Below, piece by piece: positions 17,200-25,686 of a DNA stretch of 64,000 nucleotides (position 1 is its first letter; every line of letters starts with the position of its first letter). Origin of the DNA: Thermococcus sp. (GTDB taxonomy: Archaea; Methanobacteriota_B; Thermococci; Thermococcales; Thermococcaceae); the NCBI RefSeq assembly GCF_027052235.1, contig NZ_JALUFF010000027.1, positions 104,408 to 168,407 on the forward strand. The letters run 5' to 3'. The notes beneath the pieces were generated by a model. It did no database searches and was not told the origin of the DNA. It saw only the letters and a list, made by a program, of their open reading frames with translations. The position numbers were made by a program, and so were the translations under genes.

Positions 17200-18594
17200 A
17201 TGGTGACCCTCAGGATACCCGACGGCTCCGCACTGGTCAAAATTGAGAAGGCAGAGCCCAAGGTCTACTTCCTCGTCTACGACTTGCTCACCTACAAGAA
17301 GGACTACGGGAAGTGGGAGAAGCCAGAGAGCCTCTACGATCCCTACGAGAAGACCTTTCCGGTGGGCCTCCTGCCCAGGGTGAAGAAGTTCCTCAACAGC
17401 AAAGGCTACCGTGTTAGGGTCATAGACGAGAGAAAAGTGAGGGGAGCAAAGCTGAACTCCACGTGGAACGAGAACTTCGTCCTCCGCCGTTATCAGGAGA
17501 GGGCCGTTAAGAAGGCCCTGAAAGCGAGAATGGGTGTTCTGGCCCTTCCCGTGGGGAGCGGAAAGACCGTTGTGGGCCTGAGGATAATACACGAGCTGGA
17601 TCTCTCCGCTCTAATCGTAGTCCACACCAAGGAGCTCCTCTATCAGTGGGCCGAACGAGTCGAGGAGATACTCGGCGTGAAAGCTGGCATCGTCGGGGAC
17701 AACCGCTGGGAGGAGGAAAATGTTACTGTGGCCATGATTCAGACCCTCCTGTCGAGGGGAGCGGACAAGCTCCAGAGGGACTACGCGATTGTCATGTTCG
17801 ATGAGTGCCACAGAACTTCCGCCGCTGAAAAGTTCTACAAGCTTGGGTTAAGCCTTCCGCAGGTTTACCGCTTCGGGCTCTCGGCGACCCCGTGGAGGAG
17901 GATACGTGGGGAAGAGCTCAAGATAGAGGCCGTTGTCGGGCCGATAATCTACGAGGTTAAGGCCGAGGACCTCATCAGGGAGAGCTTTTTGGCAAGACCC
18001 CGCTTTGAGGTCATAAAGTACGAGTCATCGATGCCCTCGTTCAGCGAGCGTTACAAGGAGCTCTACGAGGACATGATAATGAACAACGACGAGAGGAACA
18101 GGGCTATTGTGGAGAAGGCCGTTGAGCTGGCCAGAAAGGGGCACAGGGTTCTAATAGACGTGAAGCGCATCGAGCACGGCAAGATACTCAAGGAGATGCT
18201 GGAGAAGAGGGGAGTAAAGGCCGAGTTCCTCAGCTCCAAGAGCCCCAACAGGAGAGAGATACTGGAGGCCTACAAGAGGGGCGAGATTCCCGTCCTGATC
18301 TCGACGCTCCTCAAGGAGGGGGTTGACATACCCGAGATATCGGCGATAATCCTGGCCGGAGGGGGCAAGAGCGACATAATGACGATACAGACCATAGGCC
18401 GTGCCCTCAGACCGAAGAAGGGCATGAAGGCGGTCATAGTTGACGTTGAGGACGATGACCCGTTGCTCTTCACGCACTTCCTTGAGAGGCAGAAGGCGCT
18501 GAAGCAGTACTACGGAAAGTTCTACGACAGGGAGATGGAGCTACAGCTCGAAAAGAGCATCTCCAAAAAGCGCCGCTCTCGTAAGGGCTCGTGA
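17200..18594 (+). CDS. XPB-type superfamily 2 DNA helicase
   Basis: ATP-dependent DNA translocase related to eukaryotic XPB/Rad25, linked in archaea to nucleotide excision repair with Bax1. The 464-residue protein has an N-terminal damage-recognition-like domain, then motif [12 protein letters not shown], motif Ia [12 protein letters not shown], motif II DECHRT, motif III LSATPWR, and the C-terminal RecA domain with [18 protein letters not shown] and QTIGRALRP. No bax1 gene is adjacent. Start codons at 17194 and 17200 are both possible; neither has a clear ribosome site, suggesting a nearly leaderless message. The 3' end overlaps truA by 54 bp on the opposite strand. Confidence 0.9.
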   Translation: MVTLRIPDGSALVKIEKAEPKVYFLVYDLLTYKKDYGKWEKPESLYDPYEKTFPVGLLPRVKKFLNSKGYRVRVIDERKVRGAKLNSTWNENFVLRRYQERAVKKALKARMGVLALPVGSGKTVVGLRIIHELDLSALIVVHTKELLYQWAERVEEILGVKAGIVGDNRWEEENVTVAMIQTLLSRGADKLQRDYAIVMFDECHRTSAAEKFYKLGLSLPQVYRFGLSATPWRRIRGEELKIEAVVGPIIYEVKAEDLIRESFLARPRFEVIKYESSMPSFSERYKELYEDMIMNNDERNRAIVEKAVELARKGHRVLIDVKRIEHGKILKEMLEKRGVKAEFLSSKSPNRREILEAYKRGEIPVLISTLLKEGVDIPEISAIILAGGGKSDIMTIQTIGRALRPKKGMKAVIVDVEDDDPLLFTHFLERQKALKQYYGKFYDREMELQLEKSISKKRRSRKGS

Positions 18595-19344
18595 ATAGCG
18601 CTCGAAAATATCCCTTCTTGCTTTTCTAAGGCCCTTCTCGTCGGTCCGGAACTCTATTCCCGGGTATTCTATCCTCCAGAGCACAAGGCCCTCCGCCTGT
18701 GCCGGGGGAACTTTCTTTCTGTAACTCCCCCCGAGCATCTCCCTTATCTCCTCTTCCCCGAGCAGACCGAGGGCACAGAGTCTCAGGGCGTTTACAATCC
18801 TCCGGGCCATCTCCCACAGGAAGCTCTTCCCTTCGAGCTCAACTATCAAATAGCCCTGTCTCGGGATAATTTCGATCCGTTTTAGCTCCCTCACCGGTTC
18901 CCTCCCCGGTTCGAGCCTTGCGAAGGCCGAGAAGTCATGCCTCCCTACGAAGAGGCGGGAGCACCTTTTGATGGCCTCAACGTCAAAGCCCTCGTCAACG
19001 AGATAGTAGCGGTAGGTCTTCGACCTCGCCCAGAACCTCGGGTGGAAGTCCCCTGGAACTTCCGCGACGCCGATGACCCAGACGTCGCTCAGGTGGTGGT
19101 TCAGAACCTCCGGTCTGACCAGATCAGGTCTTTTGGAGGGTATGAAGGAGACGACGTTGAACAGGGCCGAAACTCCCCTGTCTGTTCTGGAGGCACCTTT
19201 AAACTCCGCTTTTTCGGGGTCTTCTATAACCCCCAGCTTTTTCAGGGCCCTGATTATCTCCCCCTCAACGGTTCTCACGTCGGGCTGTCTCTGGAAGCCG
19301 TAGAAGGCCGTTCCATCGTAGGCAACTCTCAGGGCGAGCTTCAT
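18541..19344 (-). CDS. truA: tRNA pseudouridine synthase TruA
   Basis: Modifies uridines 38-40 in the tRNA anticodon arm. The 267-residue protein has the N-terminal ferredoxin-like domain (LRVAYDGTAFYGFQRQP), the catalytic loop GASRTDRGVSA with Asp55 as nucleophile, FHPRFWARSKTYRYYL, and the C-terminal GKSFLWEMARRIV motif. Length is standard. A TATA element about 25 bases upstream and the absence of any ribosome binding site before the ATG indicate a leaderless message. The C-terminus shares 54 bp with the end of the XPB helicase gene. Confidence 0.95.
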   Translation of the reverse strand: MKLALRVAYDGTAFYGFQRQPDVRTVEGEIIRALKKLGVIEDPEKAEFKGASRTDRGVSALFNVVSFIPSKRPDLVRPEVLNHHLSDVWVIGVAEVPGDFHPRFWARSKTYRYYLVDEGFDVEAIKRCSRLFVGRHDFSAFARLEPGREPVRELKRIEIIPRQGYLIVELEGKSFLWEMARRIVNALRLCALGLLGEEEIREMLGGSYRKKVPPAQAEGLVLWRIEYPGIEFRTDEKGLRKARRDIFERYSRALTRAALFGDALFEL

Positions 19345-19364
19345 GGACTGGACTTCGGGGCCCG

Positions 19365-19372
19365 GTATAAAT
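19365..19372 (-). promoter_or_regulatory. Promoter of truA (leaderless)
   Basis: On the minus strand CATTTATACC sits 21-28 bases before the truA ATG, placing transcription start at or next to the start codon. Confidence 0.5.
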
Positions 19373-19493
19373 GGGTTTCCCTGCCATTCTGTCAGTTTTC
19401 TTTACATACATAAAGCACAATCTCGGACAATATCCCAAACTTAAGGAGAAAGGGAAATAAAGGCCCTCTCCAACGGCTTAGGGAGGTGGAAGC

Positions 19494-19589
19494 ATGGAGG
19501 AGGCCTTTGATATCGAAGTGTTGCTCAGCGTTGCCAACTTCGAGCTGATGTATACGATAGTAAAGAAAAGCCTGGAGGAGGGCTCATAG
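19494..19589 (+). CDS. Small 31-codon ORF with strong ribosome binding site
   Basis: An ATG-started ORF encodes a 31-residue, mostly helical, acidic peptide (starts MEEAFDIEVLLSVANF, ends in a charged VKKSLEEGS tail). It is preceded by GGGAGGTGG at 19481-19489, among the best Shine-Dalgarno matches in the window, and by an A/T element (AAATAAAGG, 19454-19462) that could be its TATA box. It fills the gap between truA and pheT and overlaps the pheT stop by 6 bp, convergently. Function is unknown. Expression is inferred only from these signals. Confidence 0.5.
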   Translation: MEEAFDIEVLLSVANFELMYTIVKKSLEEGS

Positions 19590-21290
19590 GTAGGGCTCGG
19601 TGTAGAGGGGCCTCAGGAAGAGCTCAAAGGTAGCGACGGGCATTTCTAGGCCCCAGTTCTCAAGAACTGTCGGGTGAACCTCCCCGATAACCCCTATCGC
19701 CTTCCCCCCAACGACTATTTTTCCAGCCCTGCCGGGAATGAAGCTCGGGTGTTCGATCTCTTCAAGCCCGTACTCAAAGCCGAGGTGCCTCATTACCGAG
19801 TCAAGTATTTCCTTGGCCTCGGTGAAGGTAACGCGCGGATGCGCCAAGGCCACCGCTAATTTGCTCTCGCTCACCGTTTTTGTTTCTCTGCTCTCATCTA
19901 TCAGCGTCGCCTTCCCGACCTCAAAGATTTTCTGCGGGTACTCCTCGTGGGTGTTCTGGCTCAGGAAGTCGAGCAGGCTCGGCAAAAGCCAGTTCCTCAG
20001 GGCCGACCACTTGGGGCTTATCGGGTTCTCTATCTCGACGAGCTCGGCTGGAGGATTGTTGAGGTAATCCCTGCCGTATTCGAGGTTCATCTTCGAGTAC
20101 TGGGCCTCCCTGTTAGTAAGGTTGAAAGTCATGACCTCCTGCAAGCCAAAGCCCACCATGAGTTCCCTCACGGCGTCCTCGAAGTCAGTGAACTTGTCCC
20201 CCCTGCCCTGAACGGCAAGCTTTGGCTCTTCCGGCTCGATCTCGTTGTAGCCGTAGGCGATGAGGACGTCCTCTAAAACGTCCCTCGCGTGCATTATATC
20301 GTCGCGGAAGGCCGGATAAAGGAGCTTCGCCCTTCCACCTTCGAGCTCAACATCGTACATCATCCTCTCAAGGAGCTCCTTTATTTCCCCGTCGCTCAGC
20401 TCAAGGCCGGCCAACTTCCTTACGTAGTCCAGCTCGACCTCAAAGGGCTTTGGCGTCAGGTCTGGTGTTTCAATTTCAAAATCGGGATAGACAACCTTCA
20501 CACTCCTGATTTTTCCACCGCGTTCAGCTAAAGCAGTAACAACGACGTTCAAGGCCAGCATGATCTTTCTCAAGTCCCACCCGGTCACGTCAACGAAGAC
20601 GTTCTTGGTTTCGGTCGTTACCCTTCCTGTTATCTCGGAGTTGATTATCGGGGGCATGGAGAGGACTTTGCCCTCGCTGTCAATGAGGAGCGGGTAGTAG
20701 GGCTTATCCTTTATCAGATGCCCGTACTCTTTCCCCTTCTCGTGCTTCTCAAGGATTTCCTCAAGCGTTAGCTCCTCGGTGAAGCCGAGGGGGACGAACT
20801 TTTCGGCCTTTTCCGCTGCCCTGTAATAGATTGGAGGCTTCACCTTGTCGAAGTCAAATATCCCAATCGCTACCTCCCTTCTGCGCCTTCCAAAGGTTAG
20901 GGCAACTTTCTCCTGGAGGTTTATCATCTGTTTTAGCGCTTCCTCATCGAGTTTTAGGCCTTCAACTATAGCGTAGACACCGTAGGGCCTTATCTCTTTC
21001 AGTTTCTCATCGACGTAAACTACAACGTTGCTCTTCTCAACTTCGTACTTCGGCAGGCCCTTCTCAATTCCTAAGGCCCACTTAATCTGCCTCGCTATTC
21101 CCTCTGCACTCCAGAGGTCGGGCCTGTTGGTGTCCTTGGAATCTGCCTTGAAGTAGATTTCGCCGTTCTCCTCCCAGACGTCGTCGAGCTCGCACTTGGC
21201 GTATAGGAAGAGATCCTCCCACTCCTCAACGGTGAAGCTCTTTCCAATGAGCCTCTCAAGGTCGGACTTCGAAACGTCGAACTTCGGCAT
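19584..21290 (-). CDS. pheT: Phenylalanyl-tRNA synthetase beta subunit
   Basis: Larger subunit of the heterotetrameric PheRS. The 568-residue archaeal/eukaryotic-type beta subunit begins MPKFDVSKSDLERLIGKSF and lacks the bacterial N-terminal EMAP-like and C-terminal anticodon domains. It has B3/B4 editing-domain sequence (FGRRRREVAIGIFDFDKVKPPIYY) and B5 (VVYPDFEIETPDLTP to the DDIMHARDVLEDVLIAYGYN stretch that binds magnesium). The ATG at 21290 follows GGTGATACTC, which overlaps the stop of the DUF2283 gene. It is separated from pheS by that small gene. Confidence 0.95.
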   Translation of the reverse strand: MPKFDVSKSDLERLIGKSFTVEEWEDLFLYAKCELDDVWEENGEIYFKADSKDTNRPDLWSAEGIARQIKWALGIEKGLPKYEVEKSNVVVYVDEKLKEIRPYGVYAIVEGLKLDEEALKQMINLQEKVALTFGRRRREVAIGIFDFDKVKPPIYYRAAEKAEKFVPLGFTEELTLEEILEKHEKGKEYGHLIKDKPYYPLLIDSEGKVLSMPPIINSEITGRVTTETKNVFVDVTGWDLRKIMLALNVVVTALAERGGKIRSVKVVYPDFEIETPDLTPKPFEVELDYVRKLAGLELSDGEIKELLERMMYDVELEGGRAKLLYPAFRDDIMHARDVLEDVLIAYGYNEIEPEEPKLAVQGRGDKFTDFEDAVRELMVGFGLQEVMTFNLTNREAQYSKMNLEYGRDYLNNPPAELVEIENPISPKWSALRNWLLPSLLDFLSQNTHEEYPQKIFEVGKATLIDESRETKTVSESKLAVALAHPRVTFTEAKEILDSVMRHLGFEYGLEEIEHPSFIPGRAGKIVVGGKAIGVIGEVHPTVLENWGLEMPVATFELFLRPLYTEPYL

Positions 21291-21295
21291 GAGTA

Positions 21296-21517
21296 TCACC
21301 CCTTGCTTTCAACTTTTCCTTTCGTCTTTACCCTCTCGATGAACTTCATAAACTCTGGCAGGATTAGCTCTCTCGCGCGCCATATCTCGAAGCCCACAAC
21401 GTTTCCTTCCTCATCGAGGTCTATCACAACATCTCCCCTCATATCAGCATCCACCGGCTTTTTGTCGGAGACCTTGACGTAGAGGACATCAACGCCATGG
21501 CGATATTCGACTTTCAC
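21296..21517 (-). CDS. DUF2283-family small protein between pheS and pheT
   Basis: A 73-residue protein of the DUF2283 family, with the typical YRHGVDVLYVKVSDKKPVDA and DVVIDLDEEGNVVGFEIWRARELI core. Such proteins are often found next to toxin-like or nuclease genes, and their role is unknown. It begins with GTG six bp after the pheS stop, with GGTGAC as ribosome site, and ends five bp before the pheT ATG. It is therefore inside the pheST operon and must be co-transcribed. No RelE/DUF4258-type partner is adjacent. Confidence 0.88.
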   Translation of the reverse strand: MKVEYRHGVDVLYVKVSDKKPVDADMRGDVVIDLDEEGNVVGFEIWRARELILPEFMKFIERVKTKGKVESKG

Positions 21518-21523
21518 GGCCAG

Positions 21524-23026
21524 TCACCACACCAGCTTCGCTTCCCTGAGCCACCTCAAATCGTAGCTGAAGAGGTAGCGGATGTCGTCAATGCCGAGCT
21601 TGAACATGGCCAATCTGTCTATCCCTATTCCCCACGCTATGACCGGAGTGTCTATGCCCAAAGCCTTGGTCATCTCCTCGCGGAATATTCCGGCTCCACC
21701 GAACTCGACCCAGCCGAGCTCTGGATGGTAGGCGCTCATCTGGACGCTCGGCTCAGTGAACGGATAGTAATCGGGCAGGAACTTGACCTTCTTCGCTCCA
21801 GCAATTTCAACCGCGAAGCGCTTAAGGATTCCAAGGAGGTGCCTGAAGTTTAGGTCTTCACCAACGACGAAGCCGTCCACCTGGTTGAACTCTATGAGGT
21901 GAGTCCTGTCGAGGACGTCCGGGCGGAAGACGCGCTGAATCGTGAAGTACTTACCCGGTATTTCAACGCCTTTAGCCAGCTGTCTCCCGCTTAAGGCAGT
22001 TCCGTGAGCCCTCGGCATCAGGAGCATCGCCCTCTCCGGCGACCAGACGTAGCCCCAGCCGCGTGAGCCAGCTAGGCCTTCCTCGTGGGCCCTCTTAACC
22101 CTCTCAACGAGCTCTTCCTCCGGCAGGTAACCGCTCTTCGGGTACTTGAGCTGGTAAGTGTCTGTCCACTCGCGGGCGGGGTGATTTTGCGGCTGGAAGA
22201 GAGCGTCGAAGTTCCAGAACTGGGTCTCTATGAGGCTCTCGACGGTCATCTCGATGAAGCCCATCTCGATGAGCCTTCTCCTTATCTTGTCGAGGAAAGC
22301 TCTGTAGGGTTGCTTCTTGCCCGGATAAATCCTCCTCACCGGGGCCTTGATGTCAAACTTCCTGAACTCAACCTCGCGCCATTTTCCAGACTTTATGAGT
22401 TCGGGCGTTAGAACGGAAACTTCCCTCTTCAGCTCGATGCCCTTCCTTACCAGCTCCTCTCCAGCTGGAGTTATCTCCACGGTTCTCTCGGTTACGGTTT
22501 CCTCCTCTCCAATCTTCCTCCTCTTGAGCTCCTTGAGCGGGACGAGCTTTTCTATCTCCTTCGCGGGAAGGCTTCCCTTCTCTGCCAGAAGTTTCAGTGC
22601 CCTATCAATGGGCCTCTCCTCAGCTTTGAGCCCCTTCTCGGTAACCTCCAGAACGAGCTTTCCGTCCTCTTTCCTAACGCTCGCCCAGCCTTCTTTCCGA
22701 AGAAGGCCGACGATGGGCTTTAGTTCCTCCTCGCTGAGAACCTCCCTGAGGTCGTCGAGCGTAGCTCTGCCCTTTTCCCTCAGAACCTTCAGGGCCCTCC
22801 GCTCGGGAAGACCGATTTTAGCATATTCCTTTCCGGTCTCGGTGAGCTTGACGACCTTCTCGCTCCTCTCGTGGAGCTTGGATAAACCCTTCGCCTGAAG
22901 GCCAAGAACTGCCCTCATAACCGCTACCTGCTCAAGGCCCGTCTTCTCCACCAGCTCTTCGAATTTAGCCTTCTTGAGCTCTCCAAGTTTTATGAGCGTG
23001 AGCTTTTCTTGGTAGCTAAGCTCCAT
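21524..23026 (-). CDS. pheS: Phenylalanyl-tRNA synthetase alpha subunit
   Basis: Catalytic subunit of PheRS, 500 residues, the longer archaeal/eukaryotic form. The N-terminal 200 residues are winged-helix-like repeats ([26 protein letters not shown] and following). The class II catalytic core follows: [75 protein letters not shown] and the terminal [25 protein letters not shown]. The ATG follows GGGAGGTGGCACT. It heads the pheS-DUF2283-pheT operon. Confidence 0.96.
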   Translation of the reverse strand: MELSYQEKLTLIKLGELKKAKFEELVEKTGLEQVAVMRAVLGLQAKGLSKLHERSEKVVKLTETGKEYAKIGLPERRALKVLREKGRATLDDLREVLSEEELKPIVGLLRKEGWASVRKEDGKLVLEVTEKGLKAEERPIDRALKLLAEKGSLPAKEIEKLVPLKELKRRKIGEEETVTERTVEITPAGEELVRKGIELKREVSVLTPELIKSGKWREVEFRKFDIKAPVRRIYPGKKQPYRAFLDKIRRRLIEMGFIEMTVESLIETQFWNFDALFQPQNHPAREWTDTYQLKYPKSGYLPEEELVERVKRAHEEGLAGSRGWGYVWSPERAMLLMPRAHGTALSGRQLAKGVEIPGKYFTIQRVFRPDVLDRTHLIEFNQVDGFVVGEDLNFRHLLGILKRFAVEIAGAKKVKFLPDYYPFTEPSVQMSAYHPELGWVEFGGAGIFREEMTKALGIDTPVIAWGIGIDRLAMFKLGIDDIRYLFSYDLRWLREAKLVW

Positions 23027-23110
23027 AGTGCCACCTCCCGGTGTGGGTGTGCGGGAGAACTTAAGAGAATTGCGGTAATGAGAAGACCATGAGATTCCAC
23101 CGGACGCTGT

Positions 23111-23393
23111 TTATCTCTTGTACGTGGTCTCCCGCGGTTTCAGATCAGTTGCGATGATGATTTTTTTCATCCCAATATACGGTGTAAAAGAGCCTGTAGT
23201 CGCCAATTCTAAGGCGGTAAGTGTTGGTTTGTTCTGTTCTCTCCCCTCTTACGGGTTTTAAATCATATGGGGGCTCTGGGTAAGGATCTGTTTTCAGAGT
23301 CTCAAGGAATTCAGCCAGTTTTTGTCTGTGGGCTGGCTTGAGGTATTTCTTGGCCTTTTTGATGACGCTCTTATCCACGATGACATTATACAC
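23111..23393 (-). pseudogene. RelE/ParE-type toxin gene with a frameshift in an A7 tract
   Basis: The open frame (GTG 23393 to 23145, 82 residues) has the archaeal RelE layout: KKAKKYLKPAHRQKLAEFLETLK, ending in YRLRIGDYRLFYTVYWDEK. After that it runs into NHHRN and stops. Removing one T from the run of seven at 23161-23167 continues the frame as DEKIIIATDLKPRETTYKR to a TAA at 23111, the normal basic C-terminus of the family (93 residues). The GTG has AGGTGA upstream. The toxin is probably inactive unless slippage on the A-tract or a sequencing error explains the shift. Confidence 0.8.
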
Positions 23394-23403
23394 TCTTTTT
23401 CAC

Positions 23404-23624
23404 CTAACTCAAAAGTTCTTGGATGGCGTCGTCAGCGTTCAGTCCTTCCGCGGGGTTATTTTTAAGGCGTTCAGCCCTTTTTTCAGTTCCTGATACTCCT
23501 GTTCTGGGATGATTTCGGCTTCCTCTTTTTCCGCTTTGAGTTTGAGGAGTTCTTGTTTTAACTCTTCGAGTTCTTTCTCTATCCTCTCAATGCGACTGAT
23601 AAGTACGTGAACGCTCTCGGTCAT
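23404..23624 (-). pseudogene. RelB-type antitoxin gene with a frameshift in an A6 tract
   Basis: From ATG 23624 (GGTGAG ribosome site) the frame encodes a coiled-coil-like antitoxin start (SRIERIEKELEELKQELLKL) and stops at 23439 after 61 residues. Adding one A to the A6 run (23478-23483 on the plus strand T6) gives QELKKRAERLKNNPAEGLN then ADDAIQELLS, ending with TAG at 23404. That yields 73 residues, a family-like C-terminus, and a 10-bp gap to the toxin GTG at 23393, a standard operon spacing. Both genes of this pair therefore carry single-base shifts of opposite sign. Confidence 0.75.
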
Positions 23625-23692
23625 CTTCTCACCGCTTAGCTTATTCGTACTTCCCACTAAAAAAAGGTTGCGAGGAGAGAATAGAGAAACCT

Positions 23693-24745
23693 TCAACCCT
23701 TGTGCGGGAAGAAGACGACCTTTCCGGTCTTGCCCGCGCGCATGAGCTCAAATGCCTCCTCGAACTCCTCAAAGCCCTTGTACTTGTGGGTGATTATCGG
23801 GTCGAGGTTGAGCTTCCCGCTCTGGATGAGGCTTGAGACGGTGTACCACGTCTCCCAGAGGTGCCTTCCGGTTATCCCATGGACTTCGAGGGCCTTGAAG
23901 ATGATGAGGTTGTTGAAGTCTATCGTCACCTCCCTCGGGAAGAGGCCGAGAAGGGAAACCCTTCCACCCGGGGTTACCGCCCTGAGGCCCTGCTCAAGGG
24001 CTTTCGGTGCACCGCTGAACTCAAGGAAGACCTCAACGCCAGCTCCATCGGTTACGTCCATCACGAACTTAACGGGGTCCTCTTCGAAGGGGTTAACCAC
24101 GTAGTCGGCACCTACTTTTTTGGCCAGCTTCCTCCTGAACTCACTCGGTTCGCTTACGATGACCGGATAAGCACCGCTCGCCTTTGCGACCGCTATCCCG
24201 AGGAGTCCAAGCGGGCCGGCTCCGGTTATGAGAGTGCTCCTGCCAGCTATTGGGCCGGCTAAAACGGTATCCACGGCGTTTCCAAGGGGCTCTTGCAGGG
24301 TTGCGTATTCGGGTTTCATGTCCTTCGGGTTCTTCCAGGCGTTTTTGGCCGGAACGATGGCGTAGTGGGCGAAGACACCGTCCATGTCGACGCCGAATAT
24401 CTTCGTGTTCTGGCAGACGTGGTAGCGGTTGTGCCTGCAGGCGTAGCACTTGCCGCAGACGATGTGGGTTTCAACGCTTATGTAGTCGCCGACTTCCAGT
24501 GTATCAACGCCGGGACCGACCTCTACGACCTCTCCGGCAACCTCATGGCCCATTATCTGAGGTGGTTTAATCCTGCTCTGGGCCCACTCGTTCCACTCGT
24601 AGATGTGCAGGTCAGTGCCACAGATGCTCGTTGCCAGAACCTTTATAAGAACCTCGCCCGGGCCGGGCTTTGGAACGTCAACCTCGACAAGTTCAGCACC
24701 GTAAGCCGGCTTTGTCTTCATAATGGCCTGCATCTTCTCAGCCAT
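23693..24745 (-). CDS. tdh: L-threonine 3-dehydrogenase
   Basis: Zinc-dependent medium-chain dehydrogenase that oxidises L-threonine with NAD+ to 2-amino-3-ketobutyrate. The 350-residue product shows the catalytic-zinc motif [12 protein letters not shown] and [13 protein letters not shown], the structural-zinc four-cysteine lobe [15 protein letters not shown], the NAD fold [20 protein letters not shown] and [13 protein letters not shown]. The sequence is very close to Pyrococcus/Thermococcus TDH. The ATG at 24745 follows GGAGATGATCCCC. Transcription is divergent from the MinD-like gene, with a TATA at about 24789-24799. Confidence 0.96.
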   Translation of the reverse strand: MAEKMQAIMKTKPAYGAELVEVDVPKPGPGEVLIKVLATSICGTDLHIYEWNEWAQSRIKPPQIMGHEVAGEVVEVGPGVDTLEVGDYISVETHIVCGKCYACRHNRYHVCQNTKIFGVDMDGVFAHYAIVPAKNAWKNPKDMKPEYATLQEPLGNAVDTVLAGPIAGRSTLITGAGPLGLLGIAVAKASGAYPVIVSEPSEFRRKLAKKVGADYVVNPFEEDPVKFVMDVTDGAGVEVFLEFSGAPKALEQGLRAVTPGGRVSLLGLFPREVTIDFNNLIIFKALEVHGITGRHLWETWYTVSSLIQSGKLNLDPIITHKYKGFEEFEEAFELMRAGKTGKVVFFPHKG

Positions 24746-24788
24746 GGGGATCATCTCCTTAACCTTACAACCGTTATCTGAACGGGAG

Positions 24789-24799
24789 TGATATAAACC
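24789..24799 (-). promoter_or_regulatory. Promoter of tdh
   Basis: Minus-strand GGTTTATATCA about 45-54 bases before the tdh ATG is a good archaeal TATA box, leaving a leader of about 20-25 nt. Confidence 0.5.
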
Positions 24800-24884
24800 T
24801 TTTGTGTTCATGCCGACAGGTATGGTGTTCTCTGGTCATTCCTGTCCAATCGATGCCCTATCCTTGGGCGTTTCAATCGGAAAC

Positions 24885-24893
24885 CTTATATCC
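24885..24893 (+). promoter_or_regulatory. Promoter of the minD-hmgA unit
   Basis: CTTATATCC with an upstream purine-rich GGAAAC (BRE-like) lies 35-43 bases before the ATG at 24928. Confidence 0.5.
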
Positions 24894-24927
24894 CCAATCA
24901 CCAATCAAAACGGTAGAGGGGTATGAA

Positions 24928-25671
24928 ATGGCAGTGATAGTCGTTACTGGACGGGGTGGTGCCGGTAAGACCACCACGACGGCCAACCTCAGCACGTATC
25001 TTGCCATGAGGGAGTATCGGGTTCTAGCCGTTGACGGTGATCTCTACCTCCCCAACCTCGGTTTTCACTTTGCCCTTGACACGGTCAAATACACCGTCCA
25101 CACCCTTCTCAAGAACCCAGATATAGACCCCGAGTGGGCCATATACAAGCACAAGGAAACCGGAGTTTACGTAATGCCTGGCAGTACTCAGCTGCAGGAC
25201 GTCCTCGGTATATCACCCAAGAGGCTCGTTGACATCTTGGAGAAGGTCAAGTACAAGTTTGGAGTGGTCTTCGTTGACTCGCCAACTGGAGTCCCCTTCG
25301 ACACCCTCCCAACCTTTCAGGTTGCAAACTACCAGCTCATCGTTGTGGAAATAGAGCGCTCGCCAATCTATTCCTTCGAAACGATGGTAAAAAACGAAAT
25401 CGAGAAGCTCAAGGCCCTGGGTGAAAGGTACAACCTCAACATCGGAGTAGTCCTCAACAAGGTCAGGGAGAGCGCGGACGTCGTTGATAAGATAATAGAG
25501 GCCATTGAGGAAGACCTCAACGTCCCTGTTCTCGGTTGGGTACCCTTTGATTACAATGTTCCCGAGTCGATAAACGTCGGTGTCCCAATAGTCAGGTACC
25601 TGCCGAACAGCGATGCCGCGGTTGCCTTTAGAGAGGTTGGTGAAGTTCTTGAGGAATGGATATTTGGCTGA
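24928..25671 (+). CDS. MinD/ParA-type P-loop ATPase
   Basis: A 247-residue deviant-Walker ATPase. The P-loop is GRGGAGKTTTTANLS (residues 7-21), with Arg where KGGxGKT proteins carry the signature lysine. VDGDLYLPNLGF is the switch I region and VVFVDSPTGVPF corresponds to Walker B. The C-terminal end lacks an obvious amphipathic MinD membrane-targeting helix. It belongs to the MinD-like group abundant in Thermococcales, whose roles (positioning, motility or regulation) are mostly unproven. HMG-CoA reductase starts 15 bp downstream, so the two are probably co-transcribed. Confidence 0.87.
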   Translation: MAVIVVTGRGGAGKTTTTANLSTYLAMREYRVLAVDGDLYLPNLGFHFALDTVKYTVHTLLKNPDIDPEWAIYKHKETGVYVMPGSTQLQDVLGISPKRLVDILEKVKYKFGVVFVDSPTGVPFDTLPTFQVANYQLIVVEIERSPIYSFETMVKNEIEKLKALGERYNLNIGVVLNKVRESADVVDKIIEAIEEDLNVPVLGWVPFDYNVPESINVGVPIVRYLPNSDAAVAFREVGEVLEEWIFG

Positions 25672-25686
25672 GCCGGGGGTGTCGAA

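Noticed and set aside
23027..23110. Possible small gene between pheS and the toxin
   Set aside because: All short frames lack a ribosome site; the segment contains the pheS ribosome site and the restored toxin 3' end.
24866..24885. GTTTCAATCGGAAAC resembling a CRISPR repeat fragment
   Set aside because: It occurs once, no second copy or spacer spacing is visible, and it lies within the minD promoter.
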